Below are positions 22,588-64,000 of a DNA stretch of 64,000 nt, piece after piece; within the stretch, counting starts at the first letter, position 1, and the number at the start of each line of letters is the position of its first letter. The stretch covers positions 12,187,949 to 12,251,948 of the forward strand of contig NC_132891.1 in assembly GCF_030463535.1 (NCBI RefSeq), written 5' to 3'. The position numbers were made by a program, and so were the translations under genes. This stretch comes from Salminus brasiliensis. Its lineage: Eukaryota > Chordata > Actinopteri > Characiformes > Bryconidae. The notes beneath the pieces were generated by a model that saw only the letters and a program-made list of their open reading frames with translations, made no database searches and was not told where the DNA came from.

Positions 22588-22634
22588 ATTTGCATGCTCG
22601 AAAGTGTTAATGTCACTGAAAGATGGATTTGCAT
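22588..22634 (-). promoter_or_regulatory. Two perfect octamer (POU) motifs upstream of tas1r2
   Basis: ATTTGCAT occurs at 22588-22595 and 22627-22634, in the same orientation, 39 bp apart and starting 82 bp upstream of the tas1r2 ATG. On the gene strand each reads ATGCAAAT. POU2F3 (Skn-1a) binds this motif and is known to specify sweet, umami and bitter taste cells. Direct use here is inferred. Confidence 0.55.
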
Positions 22635-22699
22635 TAAGCCATTTGTTTCTCACCATTATGTTTTCAGGACAGAGTGCATTTCATAAAACATGGAAAAAA

Positions 22700-23760
22700 A
22701 AGGTGTGGCCTAATTTCTCTGTGGTATACATTACTGTCCCTGTCAGGCAAAAACCCTGTATCCAGGAGACTTTACAGAAGAAGGAAAAAACATGGTAAAT
22801 TCCAATAGAAATCAATGTACAAATATTGTTTTTGGAACAATTCTATTGGTCATCATGAATTTTGGACACAATGCAAAGAACAACTGTCAGATTCCAACTG
22901 TGTCAAACAATGTAACAAAAAAATGTGATGGTCAAAAAGTAGTCAAAATTCATGGTCATGGAGAGGAAGAAAATTAGCAGTCTATTCATTAAGTTTAATT
23001 TCCTAATCCCATCAATCAATTAATAAAAAAACAGCACAGAAGAAAAGTTGCTTTGTGTTATCTGTTAAGAGAACCTCCACAGTAAGGATAGAGGTGTTAA
23101 ACTACTAAAAAAAGAATTGATATGGGCCTGGTTTCTATTTGCCAGTTTTAGACTAAATATTTCTACATACAGGAGACATTGTGAAAATCCTCTGGGGCCC
23201 TCAATGGTGATGAAACTCTCCGTCCAAATTTTGCTTTTTCCTTCACTTAAAAGCGGGTTAAATTACAACCAAAAGTATCAACATGCAGACCACTGAAGGA
23301 GAATTTGCCTGCACACCTCAGCGTTTTTGCAGTATTAGGTAAACAACAGACCACAGTGTTGTTTTGTTGTCTGAACTAGTGCTTCACACTAACGCAGCCC
23401 GTAGGTGAAAGGCAAATCCATGTAAAACACTGGCTCACTGGGAGGGCTCCAAACACCCATAAAACATTATTAAATTGGGTTTATGGGATAAGAAATAAAA
23501 ATGACATTTGTGAAACTTACTGACCAGGTTTACTTTTGGCTTCTACATATCCAAAATCTGACCAACAGCAGCATCAAGTACATCTATATGAGATGGATGA
23601 GGGACATGTTGCATACGCTGTAAACAGTAGTATCCTGGAAGATTACTTTTACTTTTACGTTTGTTCATCTAAAACAAAAGATTTCTTGTGGTTGAATAAA
23701 CCCAGTTACTCATTTTCTTGTTACCACCAGTATTATTTTAAGCTGAACTGATAAACCAGC
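22700..23760. other. Spacer upstream of tas1r2
   Basis: No gene was recognised. Sequence is AT-rich and the short open frames are without motif or splice context. Confidence 0.4.
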
Positions 23761-23768
23761 TTTTACAA

Positions 23769-23960
23769 TGTACATCCACACCCATCGACCTTATATTGTG
23801 GAGCTTCTCCATGGCTGACACAACTGCTCTGAACTGGGCTCTGAATCTTGCAGCATCTGGGAACAAGGGATCAGCAGAAGATCCTTTATGTTCTTCAGGT
23901 TGCTGACCACTGCATACACCCCACAAGACTTGACAATTCTGATGCTCTGACCCAGATACT
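23769..23960 (-). mobile_element. Fragment of the 'CAGCCATAACATTA' transposon family
   Basis: In reverse orientation it matches interior blocks of the copies at 7118 and 21095: GCAGAAGATCCTTTATG, TTGCAGCATCTGGGAACAAG and TGCTGACCACTGCATACACC. Both termini are missing. Confidence 0.65.
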
Positions 23961-23999
23961 TACAATTTTGGCTCTTGTTAAAGTTGCTCAGATCCTTGG

Positions 24000-25900
24000 A
24001 CCATTCATCATGAATTGTGGCACATGTAAAAGTTTCTTTTCTTTTCTTTTGGACAGCAGTTTTTGGACAGCAGTGATTCCCTGAGATACAGTGCATAGCT
24101 CTAAAGCAATTAAGGGTGAGTTCACTTAAGGTTAACAGTTTAGTGTTTTTGCATGTTTTGTTACTTTTACTTAATAAAAATAATGTAACAAATCTAATTT
24201 ACTTAATTGAAGTAAATACATATTTTTGAAATGAACAACTCTTAACCGTTAACAAGATACAAACAAAATAGGTGTGTTAGGTGAGGGGAAACCCCTGGGG
24301 TCCTGTATACCTGGCAAAATAGAGTAAAATGTATTGAATGTAAATGTTCATAGATGTAAACCTCAATATCTCTCAGTTTGAGACTAAGCAGATTTAAAGT
24401 AGGACATTGTTTAGCCCCTGTGGACCGATAACTACTAATAAAGTCAAAAGAGATGAAACAGTAGTGTATCAATGTTGATTTATTCAGTGACCCTTAAGCA
24501 GAAGATAAAAAATATGGAATGATTAATTTCCATAAATTAAAAAAAAGGCAACAATGATTAAAATCTCCACATTATTTAGAATACAGTCACACACTAAGAG
24601 AAGCCCTTTTTTAACATGTGATATATTACATACAAGAAGAAATCAATAATAATTTTCCTTTTTATTTGTTTATTTATGTCTGGTTCTTGGTTCTGGTGTG
24701 AAAACAAAGGGCAGGATTAAAGTTTATAAAGCATGTTTCCAAATCACAAATTTACAACCAAACTAACACAAACCTGAGGATCAAGTATGGCTTTTTTTTT
24801 GTTTAAAAAGGAGACTCACTTCATTACAGCACATATTACATGTACATTTTAGTAATTCAATTCAAACTAGGATCAGATTTGAACATTAATAAGGACAGAG
24901 TCAAAGGTCTCTAACAAGGTTTTCTTTAAAAAGCACATATAAAGAAAGAAATCTAATAAGGCAACAGAGAGACTATATAAAGAAGAGTTGTAGGCACATG
25001 GGTTTGGGCATACTACTGATTTGACGTCACCTCTTTGAACACTGGGCGCTCAGTAAGCTCAATGGTTTACAGGTCAAATAACAACAGCAATCAAGGACTT
25101 CCTTACACACACCACAAAATTCAGTACTTGGGGAGGGCAGATAACCGTACGACCACATTTAGTCCAGGTTAGTCCAAGACAGCTTATTGCATAGTACATA
25201 ATGCACAGTGTCACCATAGCTCTTGCTGTGCAATGTTGCCTACTCAGAGGTCCTGAGCACAGGCATTCTTGGGAAGCACACTGCATGGCTGATCTGTTGT
25301 TGTAGTGCTGCTCATTTCCTGAACATATTTCAGATTTCAGAGTAACTGTTCCTCTACGATGTGTTGTTTAAATTAGCCATCAATCTACTCAAACATGTAC
25401 TGTTGAAAGAAGTGCAATGTTACTGTTGACCAACCGAATAAGAGAGTCATAATAGGTTGTTACTGTCATAGAAAAACCTAGCAATAATAAGGGGCACTGG
25501 GTCAGATTCATATAACACACTGGCAGATGCACACTGACTTTATTGTGGTCACACTGTTGCTTGTTCTGAAAAGATGGGGTGCTGTGTATGTGATTTGTGG
25601 CACTACCCCTCTGTATCCTGGATCATGGATTTAATTGTCTTATCAGAAAATTCTCAAACATGTTTGGTCACACTTGAAAGTCATCAGCAAAAACACTGAT
25701 GATTTAGCAGATAAGCTGATTAACTATTACAGTTAAAAGGCACATTTGCGATGTGGTAGGACTTCATGTATTAATAATGTGTTAATAAGTATTTTACAAT
25801 GGCTTTGAACATGGCTGAGCCAATCGAATTAAAAACAGATACATTGAAGAAAAATACGATTTCGCTGTTCTGTCCTGACTTAAAAAAAGGAGATGGATGA
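24000..25900. other. Gene-poor spacer, possibly including the iffo2 3'UTR
   Basis: No coding exon was seen. A minus-strand AATAAA at 24478-24483 could end a long iffo2 3'UTR, but many AT-rich alternatives exist and no choice can be made from sequence alone. Confidence 0.3.
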
Positions 25901-25924
25901 ATCTGGATGTTTTTTTTCTGTACT

Positions 25925-26220
25925 GACACCGAAGTGGTGGAGCAAACTTCCCCTAGGTGTCCGAATGGCAGAGCCACTTGCTGTCTTCAAACGCAGACTG
26001 AAGATCCTCCTCTTTCAAGAGTACTTAGGCAAAATGTAGTGTATGTTGAGTATCGTGGTCTCCACACTGACTTCTGTATTTAGTAGTATCTAAGCTCAGA
26101 TGTGTCTTTTAGATTGTAGTCTATACAAACTAGCTAAGGATATTTTCTAAGTAAACAGTGAAGCTTATTTGTAAGTCGCTCTGGAGAAGAATGTTTTCTA
26201 AATGCCTTAAATGCAAATGC
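25925..26220 (+). mobile_element. LINE (L2-like) 3' end fragment
   Basis: The 5' part encodes a degraded end of a reverse-transcriptase ORF (GTGGTGGAGCAAACTTCCCC, TTCAAACGCAGACTGAAG). The 3' tail GTAAGTCGCTCTGGAGAAGA...CTAAATGCCTTAAATGC is typical of fish L2-type elements. A sister copy lies at 41255-41660. Confidence 0.7.
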
Positions 26221-26239
26221 ACATATTGTTGCACTTGAT

Positions 26240-27240
26240 ACATTTTTATTTACTACCCCCCCCCCTTGTTTATCTATTGTTGTATTTGAGCAAGTTACCA
26301 AGTATTCCTTCTTCCTCTGATTCTGACATTTTTGGTTTATTTTGGCACCCAAACAGGCACTAAGCATAAGTCACTGACAGTCTTTTACTGAGGACAGGTG
26401 AGGGGACAGCCGAGAGGAGTACCACCACGTTAACTTTATGAAGTGGACCTCAGTCGTTCAGCCTTAACTGCTATGTTCTATGAATCTGGCCCACTGTTGC
26501 TTACCGCCTTGTTGATATGAAAAAAATGACCAGTAAAACTATTCCAGTATAATGCTGTACATACAGAAGTTTTAAACTTCCATGAAATAACTGCCACATA
26601 CCTTCCAAATGATTCCCTTAACTGTAACTGTAGGACAACATAAATGAGAGTGGATCTTATTCTGAGGATGTGGTGTGATGTACACTGTAGGTTTGAAGAG
26701 TGAGCTGTGTGCAAGCCGGTGAAGGAGCCATGCTGTGGCAGTGCTGATGAGAAGGACTCGGCTTCAGTAGAATCATCCTTTAAAGCCCAGAGCACCTGGA
26801 CCCAGTGTTCTTCAACAAACACCAGCGGTATATACAGCCAAATACTACTCCAGAGTGTTCACCCTTATTCACACTGTTCTAGACATTTGACCTCTATCCA
26901 CACCGTTCTACAATGCCCCCCATTTCCGAGCGTTCTAGATTGTTCTCCCCCAACAGGTTCATTTGGTTTGGCCGTTTGTAATCTGGAACAGTGTAAAGCT
27001 CAATGGCTGAAGGCTGGTGTCTGTTGGTCTTTGTTGGGTCGGTGGACTATGGCCTTAAGACTGCTTTAAGCTGGTTCGGTTGATCCCACGCTGGGACAAT
27101 GCAATACAGCACCAATGCTTTCAATCGGACAGTGTCTTAGGGATGCCGAGTCATAATGTAACATGGAGGAAGAGAGGGCAAGAGATTTACACAACTACCT
27201 CCTCACTACTGAGAAGAAGAGGATTGTGACTGGGCTGTTC
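26240..27240. other. Spacer or 3'UTR just downstream of iffo2
   Basis: No independent gene is supported. The plus frame 26707-27069 has no motif and no splice partner. The nearest 500 bp to 27241 is probably iffo2 3'UTR on the minus strand. Confidence 0.35.
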
Positions 27241-27241
27241 G

Positions 27242-56560
<29,319 letters not shown>

Positions 56561-56599
56561 GGGATGGGCGATATCACCCATTTTCTTTTCAAGCCGGTA

Positions 56600-56642
56600 A
56601 CGTGCGCGCGCGCGCGCGTGTGTGTTATATATATATAATATA
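56600..56642. repeat. (CG)n-(TG)n-(TA)n alternating tract
   Basis: An uninterrupted alternating purine-pyrimidine run (CGTGCGCGCGCGCG..., then TGTGTG, then TATATA) lies about 410 bp upstream of the iffo2 ATG. Such tracts favour Z-DNA. Confidence 0.85.
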
Positions 56643-56699
56643 TAATAATTATTATTAGGCTAATCCAATAATGCCATATAGCAACTGATAACAGAGGTC

Positions 56700-56900
56700 C
56701 ACACAGATTCAAGGGCCTGGGGTTGTGGGTTTCATCCTCGCTCTGGTCGCCCTGTGTTCACATGGGTTTCCACAGGGTCCGGTTTCCTTCCACCTCCCAA
56801 GAAATGGTAGGTGAACTGGCCATGCTACATTGCCCCTAGGTTTAAGTGTGTGAGTGAATGGATGTGTGGTGCCCTGCCTTGTAATTTTAACCAATGACTT
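56700..56900 (+). repeat. Dispersed fish repeat
   Basis: It carries TTCACATGGGTTTCCACAGG, GTCCGGTTTCCTTCCACCTCC and AGGTGAACTGGCCATGCTAC, a degraded form of a widespread teleost interspersed repeat whose opposite strand is at 45300-45480. Confidence 0.55.
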
Positions 56901-56939
56901 GAGGTAAGCTCTGGAAACACCACCCACCACCCCCACCAG

Positions 56940-57680
56940 GGTTAATGAATAAGGTAAATAGACAGGACATGCATCTAAAAGAGGGTGGCTTTGTAATAAT
57001 TTACATTAGAAATGGCATTTTAAAAATGGCATGGTAAAAACCAACAACATTACATTTAAAATAGTGTGGTCAAACGAGCTGATATCAGTCTTTTATATAG
57101 TCTGTTTTCTGATTTAATATTACAACGATGATCAAACACAAGCAGCATTAATATATTGAAAAGAAAGTTTCAGCATCACCCATCATTTTAGAATCTGAAA
57201 GCCCTGAGACTTACAATTACAGAAAACCATAGTCCAAGTACTGTTAAGCTGTGTGTTTAAGTCCTCTTAGTAGATATTAAGTAATCCATTTACAGGTAAA
57301 TGAGCTGGTGTGTCTATAAACAAGATGAATAAGTGAACTAATGAACGGCATAAAAGTATGAGTGCCTTAGTGTCGATCAACCAGTGAGTAAGTGTATGAT
57401 CAATGATTGTTTAAACAACCGTATGACTGCTAACAGGCATTTGGCTCTGCTGCAGTTTAAGTCTTCCATACAAAGTTGCATAAACCCTTTTCAGTTAACT
57501 GTATTTAATGAGAAAGCTGTACATCATCATCATCATCTCCCTTATACATAAGACTGAGGACCAGCCCATGATAGTGCAGCAGCAATCTGGAAAAATAACT
57601 TCTTGTGAATAAGGACTTCCTACACTTCCATTTCCTTCTCTTTATTCTTCTATTATTCAGATGACAGAGTCGCTTGTGGA
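56940..57680. other. Spacer between iffo2 and ubr4
   Basis: No gene or clear repeat apart from a short (CAT)n at about 57524-57537. Confidence 0.4.
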
Positions 57681-57691
57681 ATTCGTACAGC

Positions 57692-58901
57692 TTTATTAAT
57701 TTGAGCTAATTCAAAAAGCGGACATTCAGCAACAGTTGAACATTGTAGCAGCGGGAATAGGCGAAAAAACACTAACTGGGTTCTTTTATTTATTGATTTT
57801 TTTTTTTTTTTTAAACTCCACACCATGCATTCAGCTCTGAGTACAAGGTCACCCTTTGCAGGTGTATATACTGTAAATATATATGTATATATTACGAATT
57901 AACTTATCACCAAGACAGCTCTCAGTGGCACCTTGCTTACCAGAAACAGAAAAAAAGGCCTTTGGGGGAAAATGTCATGTGCGTAGGACATTTTGGTTCA
58001 TGTTTGAGGAGGGGGGGCGGGGGGGGAGAGAGATAAAGCTCAAAAACTATCTAGTGTTGTAAACTTAAGATCAAAATTCAAACAGAAAATCAAAGCAGGA
58101 AAACAAAGCAAAAAGAAACAAACAAAAAAAAAGCTTCCAAAGTAAAGATGCAGGCCCTTTTATTCGTTTCATCTTGACAGTTGTTTCACTGTAGAAGCAG
58201 GTAAAACCTCAATACAAATACATTTCAGACTTAATGGGCTTACACATCAGATATATTCCCATTCTGTTTGTTTCATTTACACAAGGAAAGAAACCACTTC
58301 AAAACACCCAGCAACAGGTCTTGCCTTTCTTACAAATTACAATCAGAATATTAAACACCACTGCAAAAATGTCCAGAAACAATGACACGAGGTATCAGTC
58401 CACACATCTGTGAAACTGAAGCACTCAGTCATTCTGGAAGTTAACTCAAAAAAACAAAACAAAAAAGAAAAGAAAAAAGGGGAAAAAAATAAAAGCCATG
58501 AATTTGTTTTAAGCGGTCATTAAATTCCCACAATTTTAAAGTTACTTGAAGATTTCACCTGCGAGCGTGTTGGATTAAAACTGCATGTTTCAGTGTATTA
58601 GATGTTACAGAAACATTTGTAATAAATGCATTAACTCGTCAGACTACATATATCATTTTCTGTTTTAGGAGTGTTATAGTTGAAGATGCTGTAGAGGAAC
58701 AAACCCAAGCGGATATCAGGAGCAGAGGTGGTGGTGAAAGAGTGGGTGAGCTGAAATTTGGGAGTGCAGATCCCCGATTGAAAGGTGTCCTTTTGGAGCT
58801 GCGAGCAGCAGTGTCCAAGTGGTGGACAGCCTCCATGGTTAAGGAACACCTGCACTGAGCAGGGTGGACATATGTCCGGTGAGGGGAATGGCCCAATGCA
58901 A
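57692..58901 (-). other. Probable ubr4 3'UTR
   Basis: Non-coding sequence after the ubr4 stop. Minus-strand AATAAA occurs at 58159-58164 and 57692-57697 (AATAAAGCTG); either could end the transcript. It contains an A/G-rich stretch (58090-58140 and 58447-58495) and a poly-G run (58008-58026). Confidence 0.45.
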
Positions 58902-61900
58902 TCAGGGCACAGAGTTCAACAGGTCCTGCAGAAAACCGTCGGGGTCTGGGATTTCGGAGAGAAGCCCTGCAAACAGAATGATTGAGGTTAGAAACCAGGT
59001 CTAGCTGCTTCGATAGAGGAACTAACATGGATCACTCTTTCCTTTTCACATTTTATCTACATTAACTGTTTAATAAAAATAACAAATCATTTTAGTATCT
59101 CACACTGCAAGCAGTCATTTGCAAGGCTCCTCATGAGCTATAATTTAATCCTACACAACAAACTTAAGTGGGGCCTACAGGCAAATCCAAATGATCTGTA
59201 ATCTAAAAACACCCCTGTTATTTTACATGCAGCCCGGATTGTGGGCGAAAACTGTTTCTACATACCTACGACATCCAGGAACTCTGAGAAAGATTCAGCA
59301 GGCATCAGCTCATCCTGGAAAGCCCTCAGCACCCTTTCTGAAGCCTCGTAGATGGGCATGTCATTGTGCCGCACATATTCTGCAAGTGAGAAGGACCAGC
59401 CTCCCTCTGTGTTACTGGTGGGCACTTTCTGTAACAGTCACAAGGAAAAATATTTAGAACCAATTGAGCAGGAGCATAATGAACAGGATTTTTTTTGCCT
59501 TCATATTCACATCCATATAAATATTTCTAAATCATTATAAAGTCACATGTAACCAATGTTAGAAGGCAGAAGTAAAGTGCTTATACCCTGAACATGTCAT
59601 AGATGAGGTCCACCAAGCCCCAGAAGAGAAGTGGAGAGCGATAAACCATATACTCCTTTACGGCTTTGTCTGAGAGTCTGAAACATCAAAATCCAATTCA
59701 AACGTGAGTAATACAATTACACAGATTCATCAACACAACACTATATACTGTGACATGGAAATGAGTCCCAACATTCATTTGATGAATGATACTGGTGTCA
59801 AATTTGACCAGTAACATCACTGGCAAAGACTACAGTAGACTACAATATACACATTAGTGATTATGAAAGATCAAAAGGCACAGAAAACCTCCTCTTACAA
59901 ACTAGGTCTAGTCATTGCTTCATTTAATTAGATTCAGAATTTTATTCTCTGTGCCAGTCAAATTGCTCTAAAGATTACAGTGGGTAAATGAAACACTGGC
60001 ATTTAATCAGACATTCATTTTAAACTATTGTCAGGGGAAAATGCCAACTGCCACAGGTTTGGCCCAACAGTGGAAAAGGAAAAAAAATAAAACGAGAGAA
60101 AGAGAAAGTTTTCTGATCCCAGCTTCGGCTTCCCCCTTACTTGTTGGCGCCCCCTGGTGAGACCTTTCGTGCATGTGCGGTGACCAGTAGCCTGCGCAAG
60201 ATGTCTATGCGTGTGGCCCTCCACCGTTCAGGAGGGAGGATGTGCATGGCCAACACTGTGAAGTAGTGCGGCCCGTCCACCTCATAAGAGCTCTCCACCC
60301 ATTTATCGCAAGGCTGCTCCAAGAAGCTCTGCAGGTTCTTCTCTTCCCGTGATGTGGCCCTTGTGCTGGAAAACATAAGATAGCTTATAAAAATGCTATG
60401 TGCACACGATTTCTCAAAGTACTTACATGGGGATCGGCAGATAGCCTGTTAGCACAACAGCAATCACCTCTAAAGAAAGATAGCAGGGGTGTAACTAAAG
60501 CTTCTGAATTGTTAGGTGCAACATCAATAATCAATAAGAACAACATTGACCAACTAAATAAATAAGCTGGACAAACAGAGGTGAAAGCTAAGGTTCAAAT
60601 AAGTCATGCAGCCAAATGTGATGATCAGAAACGTACGTGTTGAGGACATAGAGGACAGTGTGAATGATATAGGGAATGAGGTGGATGTTGCTTTCACGGC
60701 CTCCTCCCCCTGTGTCCACACTGAATGACTGCTCCATGGCAAAGCGCAGGAACAGCAGCTTGGTGTCGTGGATGTTGAGTTGGTATGTGGGTTCCCTCTG
60801 TCCTGTGCACTCCTGCAGATATGTATTGTGCCTACAAACGAGATAACGAGATTTGTGCTCAGAAAACGCAAAAAAGCAAATACACCATTTTGGTCACTTC
60901 CTACACTGGAGACAAAAGTCACCAGACTGCCGCATGGTAAAAAGTGATTTGGAGAATGCAGTGTGTGTACTTTATATATGTGCATATATATCAACATCTT
61001 CATTCACATGGACGTTTTCACTAGACTCAACACAAAACATGGCGTACCTTGCCAGACAGGTGGCGAAGGCTGATTCAGGTACGTGTGGCCCCCACACAGG
61101 CAAGAGCCCATTGCACTTGGTGTTGGCGTTCTGTAGAGCGGCACTTTCCCACTCTTCACGCCCTCGAGCAAGCCTGACAAAATAACCAAAAACAAGGGTC
61201 AGATCATGTTTTGCGCATTAAATGAAGGTATTGAGGAGACACTTAAAGCATACGTACCGGACAGCAGCAAGGTGACAGTCATAGTGGACTATGTTAAAGT
61301 GCGAAACAGTGCTGTAGCCCTGCTGCTTGCGGGATTTGTTCTCAAACTCCTCCAGAGCCACGCGCTTCGTAAACGTGTAGATACCCAGGACCTTCGTTGG
61401 CTATAAAGAGGAATAACCATTTATAAACAAAAATATTACCAGGATGTCTGCATAACTAGTTTTAGTTTCAAATGTGGCAGTTCGGCACACATACCTGAAA
61501 CTTGTAGCCTTCTCGGCAGATACAGCAAGTTAACCCTGGCTCCTCTATAAGCTCCTCCATCTGCTTCAACAGGGATGTCTTTGTCACCACCTGGCCTTTC
61601 TCATTGGTCTGAAATAAAACAATACATACACGTATAATACACTTACGAATGTCCAATTCAATGAAGATCCCTAGAAACAATGTATTTAATTCAATATTGC
61701 AGTTAACTGCATCGTAAACAGTGACACAAACAAGAGACTCACAGTCATTCCAAGGGTGCCTAGAGCTTTCTGCCTCATTGCCATGGCCATACGCTTCTTC
61801 TCTGCCCGGGTCTCCCTTCGAGCTGCATCGATCTTTAGATTCACCTCTGCGTGTTCCCTCAAAGCCTCTAAAAGGTTTTCAGCCAGAGTGCCAATGCCCT

Positions 61901-63891
61901 CGTCACTGGACACCTGCTCCAGCTTGTGCAAATTGCTAATGGAATCTGTTCCAATCAGCATCTATAGAAGACAAAAAGGGGAAAACAGTGTTAAGGCCTT
62001 ACACCATTTTACAGAGTCAAATAACTGAGAAACTGTACGAGTCAAAATAAACAGGCTTGTAATACCTGTGTTGGGGGATGCTGGGTGGCCAGACCCCGTA
62101 GCAGCCTGAGGATAAAGGGAAGGGCTGGTCGCGCAAGGAACTTCTTCCAAACATCTGCATCCAGACTGCAAAACATAAGTAGGGTTGGATAAGGGAAATG
62201 AAGCAACTTCAAACTAGAACATGCAGTAGTACTGTGGTAAAACAGGCCATACTTTTTGGCGCTGGGGATATGTTTCTTCATGTAGTCCAGAGCACTCTGT
62301 GTGATGCCCTTCTGTAGGATTAGGTCTTTAAGCTGATGGCCATTGCTGTTGTTTTTGATCCCAGCTGCAATTTTGCAGAAGCAGTCCAGGAAGACCTTAT
62401 CATCCGCGTTATGCTCCTCATCATACCTTTAAAAAGAAAGAAATAAAAACGTTTTTTGTCTGCTTTGTATCCAGTGTAAATTCACTATAGCAAACTTAAG
62501 TTCACTTAAAACATCACAATAAATTATAGTTGGATAAAACTGACTATTAAAGGCCTTACTTGTCAAAGCTGCAGCAGGGTTTGAAGCGCTCCACCAGGAT
62601 GTGCATTTTCTCTAGCTCTCCAAAGGACAGGTATGGGATGATGCGCAGTAGACCCTGTAGAACACTTGGGTTGGAGCGCACAAAAGTGGTGTTGATCTGG
62701 TCTAGCAACATCACCAACTGGTCTTTATCTCCAGTCAACAGTAAGTTACCCTGCAAAAACAGCATAAGGGCCATGGTGTGCTTATCGTGAACACAAACAC
62801 TGACAACAGTCTAGAATGGTAGTTACATATAAGCTTGATATCATCATCATAATGGGACAGAAACATGGCTCACCTTGTCCTCAGACAGAGTTTCAGCATT
62901 GGCCTCATCCAGTATAATCTCCATGATACTGAGGACCTGCTCTGCTATGGACGCTCCTCCACTGTCCTTACTCTCCTGCTCAGCTACCAGTGCCTGACAA
63001 GCATAAGCACTTAAGTTAACTTGGTGGACTTAACACACAAACACACATTAAGGGCAGCCTCAAATCCTCATGCAAACTGAATGTTACTCACCAAGTTCAA
63101 AGTACCCAGCATAACATTGAGGGTGTTCATCTCTGGTTTGACCAGCTGCTGTCTGTTGATCTTCACTTTAACACAGTAACTGAACAACTTCAGCAACACC
63201 TGAAGAGGAACGAGAAAAGGAAGATATGCTTTTACCTAGGGAATGTAGAAATGAAGGTGTAGATCTTCCACGGGAGTTCCATTTCTGTCCAACATCCATT
63301 ACATGCTTTGTGGAAAATAAAATTAATAGAAAGTCAAAAACAACCAGATTTTACATACTGTGAGTAGGTGTCTGCCCTGTTTGAAATCCTTAATTCCAGA
63401 GAGTCTGTTGAGCATGCACTCCAACCCTCCACACTGTGCCATGACTCCAGCCATTTTATACACCTCTTCATCATCCTCCTCCTCATCTGAACATGAAAGA
63501 GAAACATTATCTAGCTAAAGTCAGACAGCAATCTATTAATGCCAACTTTACAGTAATGACTAGCACTGAGGATGGTTACAGACCTGTGGTAGAATCCAAA
63601 GACTCAATGAACTCCTCTGTGGCATCACCTAGAAGCCCTCTCATGCGATAAATGATTCTCATTGGCTCACCCTTTCAAAAATGAATGAAAAAACCCAATT
63701 ACTAGTCACACTTGCTTTTAAAGCCAGTCACATGCCAAGATGGCACCAAAATAAACTCAAATGAAATAATAGCATACCACACTATGTGCCTGAACATTAT
63801 GTAACCTCACCTCATTGGTAGGACACCAGACTTTCTTGTAGACCTCTGCCACAGACAGATCCAAACTAATGATCTTGTTATTCACAAGAAG
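58902..63891 (-). CDS. ubr4: E3 ubiquitin ligase UBR4 (p600), C-terminal 776 residues
   Basis: Seventeen exons splice in phase to the stop: 63811-63891, 63584-63671, 63359-63486, 63092-63199, 62874-62993, 62560-62750, 62253-62426, 62066-62165, 61743-61961, 61495-61608, 61258-61400, 61048-61173, 60637-60831, 60141-60365, 59587-59677, 59266-59428 and 58902-58966. The peptide runs collinear with the end of human UBR4: [88 protein letters not shown], then [15 protein letters not shown] and DLLNSVP. The Cys pair in CCIC with the later His/Cys residues forms the hemiRING zinc site of the C-terminal E3 module, which works with UBE2A in N-degron and protein quality control. The product is a giant cytosolic and nuclear scaffold of about 5,200 residues in human. 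The 5' part lies beyond the right edge. No break was seen. Confidence 0.95.
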
Positions 63892-64000
63892 CTGAAGAGA
63901 CAAAGCACAGAAAATGATCAGTTAAAAGGGGCATACAATCATCTTACAGAAAAAAAAAAAAACATCAGCCGAAAGCTCCTGTACTTTGGTACAAGCTTGC

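Noticed and set aside
26707-27069. 120-codon plus frame near the iffo2 3' end
   Set aside because: No motif, no splice or promoter context, antisense to probable 3'UTR.

Overview
This window is vertebrate nuclear DNA, almost certainly from a teleost fish. The genes have GT-AG introns, AATAAA poly(A) signals and CpG-rich promoter sequence. The spacers carry fish-type dispersed repeats: short inverted-repeat DNA transposon remnants, tRNA-derived SINEs, LINE 3' tails and abundant (CA)n and (TA)n. A tandem cluster of HES5-class 'her4' genes next to a her12-like gene resembles zebrafish chromosome 23, so an otophysan fish (characin, catfish or cyprinid type) is my best guess. The species cannot be fixed from this sequence alone.

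Layout. (1) Positions 1-1370 hold the last three exons and 3'UTR of a plus-strand gene that I do not recognise. (2) Positions 1.5-14.7 kb hold a Notch-target bHLH-Orange repressor cluster. Two her4-like genes are on the minus strand (2194-2798 and 5589-6191), and a third near-identical copy (8400-8995) and a her12-like gene (13498-14113) are on the plus strand. All four have two coding exons, a TATA box and RBPJ/Su(H)-type sites, and all end in WRPW. (3) Positions 15.6-22.5 kb hold a complete class C taste receptor, best called tas1r2, on the minus strand: 7 coding exons that splice in phase to 824 residues. (4) Positions 22.6-27.2 kb are a gene-poor spacer with transposon and LINE remnants. 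(5) Positions 27.2-56.2 kb hold a complete iffo2 gene on the minus strand: 9 exons that splice in phase to 545 residues. Its introns are full of repeats, a 24-bp minisatellite and some unusually repeat-free blocks. (6) From 58.9 kb to the right edge are the last 17 exons (776 residues) of ubr4 on the minus strand, including the C-terminal hemiRING E3 module.

The order tas1r2-iffo2-ubr4 matches human 1p36.13 (TAS1R2-ALDH4A1-IFFO2-UBR4) with ALDH4A1 missing from the interval, which supports all three gene names. The genes do not form one functional pathway. The her cluster is a Notch-response module, and the other three are neighbours by synteny. The most interesting signals are two perfect ATTTGCAT octamers, 39 bp apart, just upstream of tas1r2 (POU2F3 is the known selector of sweet and umami taste cells); an intron inside the tas1r2 seven-helix domain; the conserved spacing of RBPJ-type sites across the her4 copies, with coding drift in one copy; and a cluster of four CACGTG E-boxes between her4 and her12. 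Exon edges were placed by eye from splice signals, reading phase and recalled human protein sequence; no alignment program was run.
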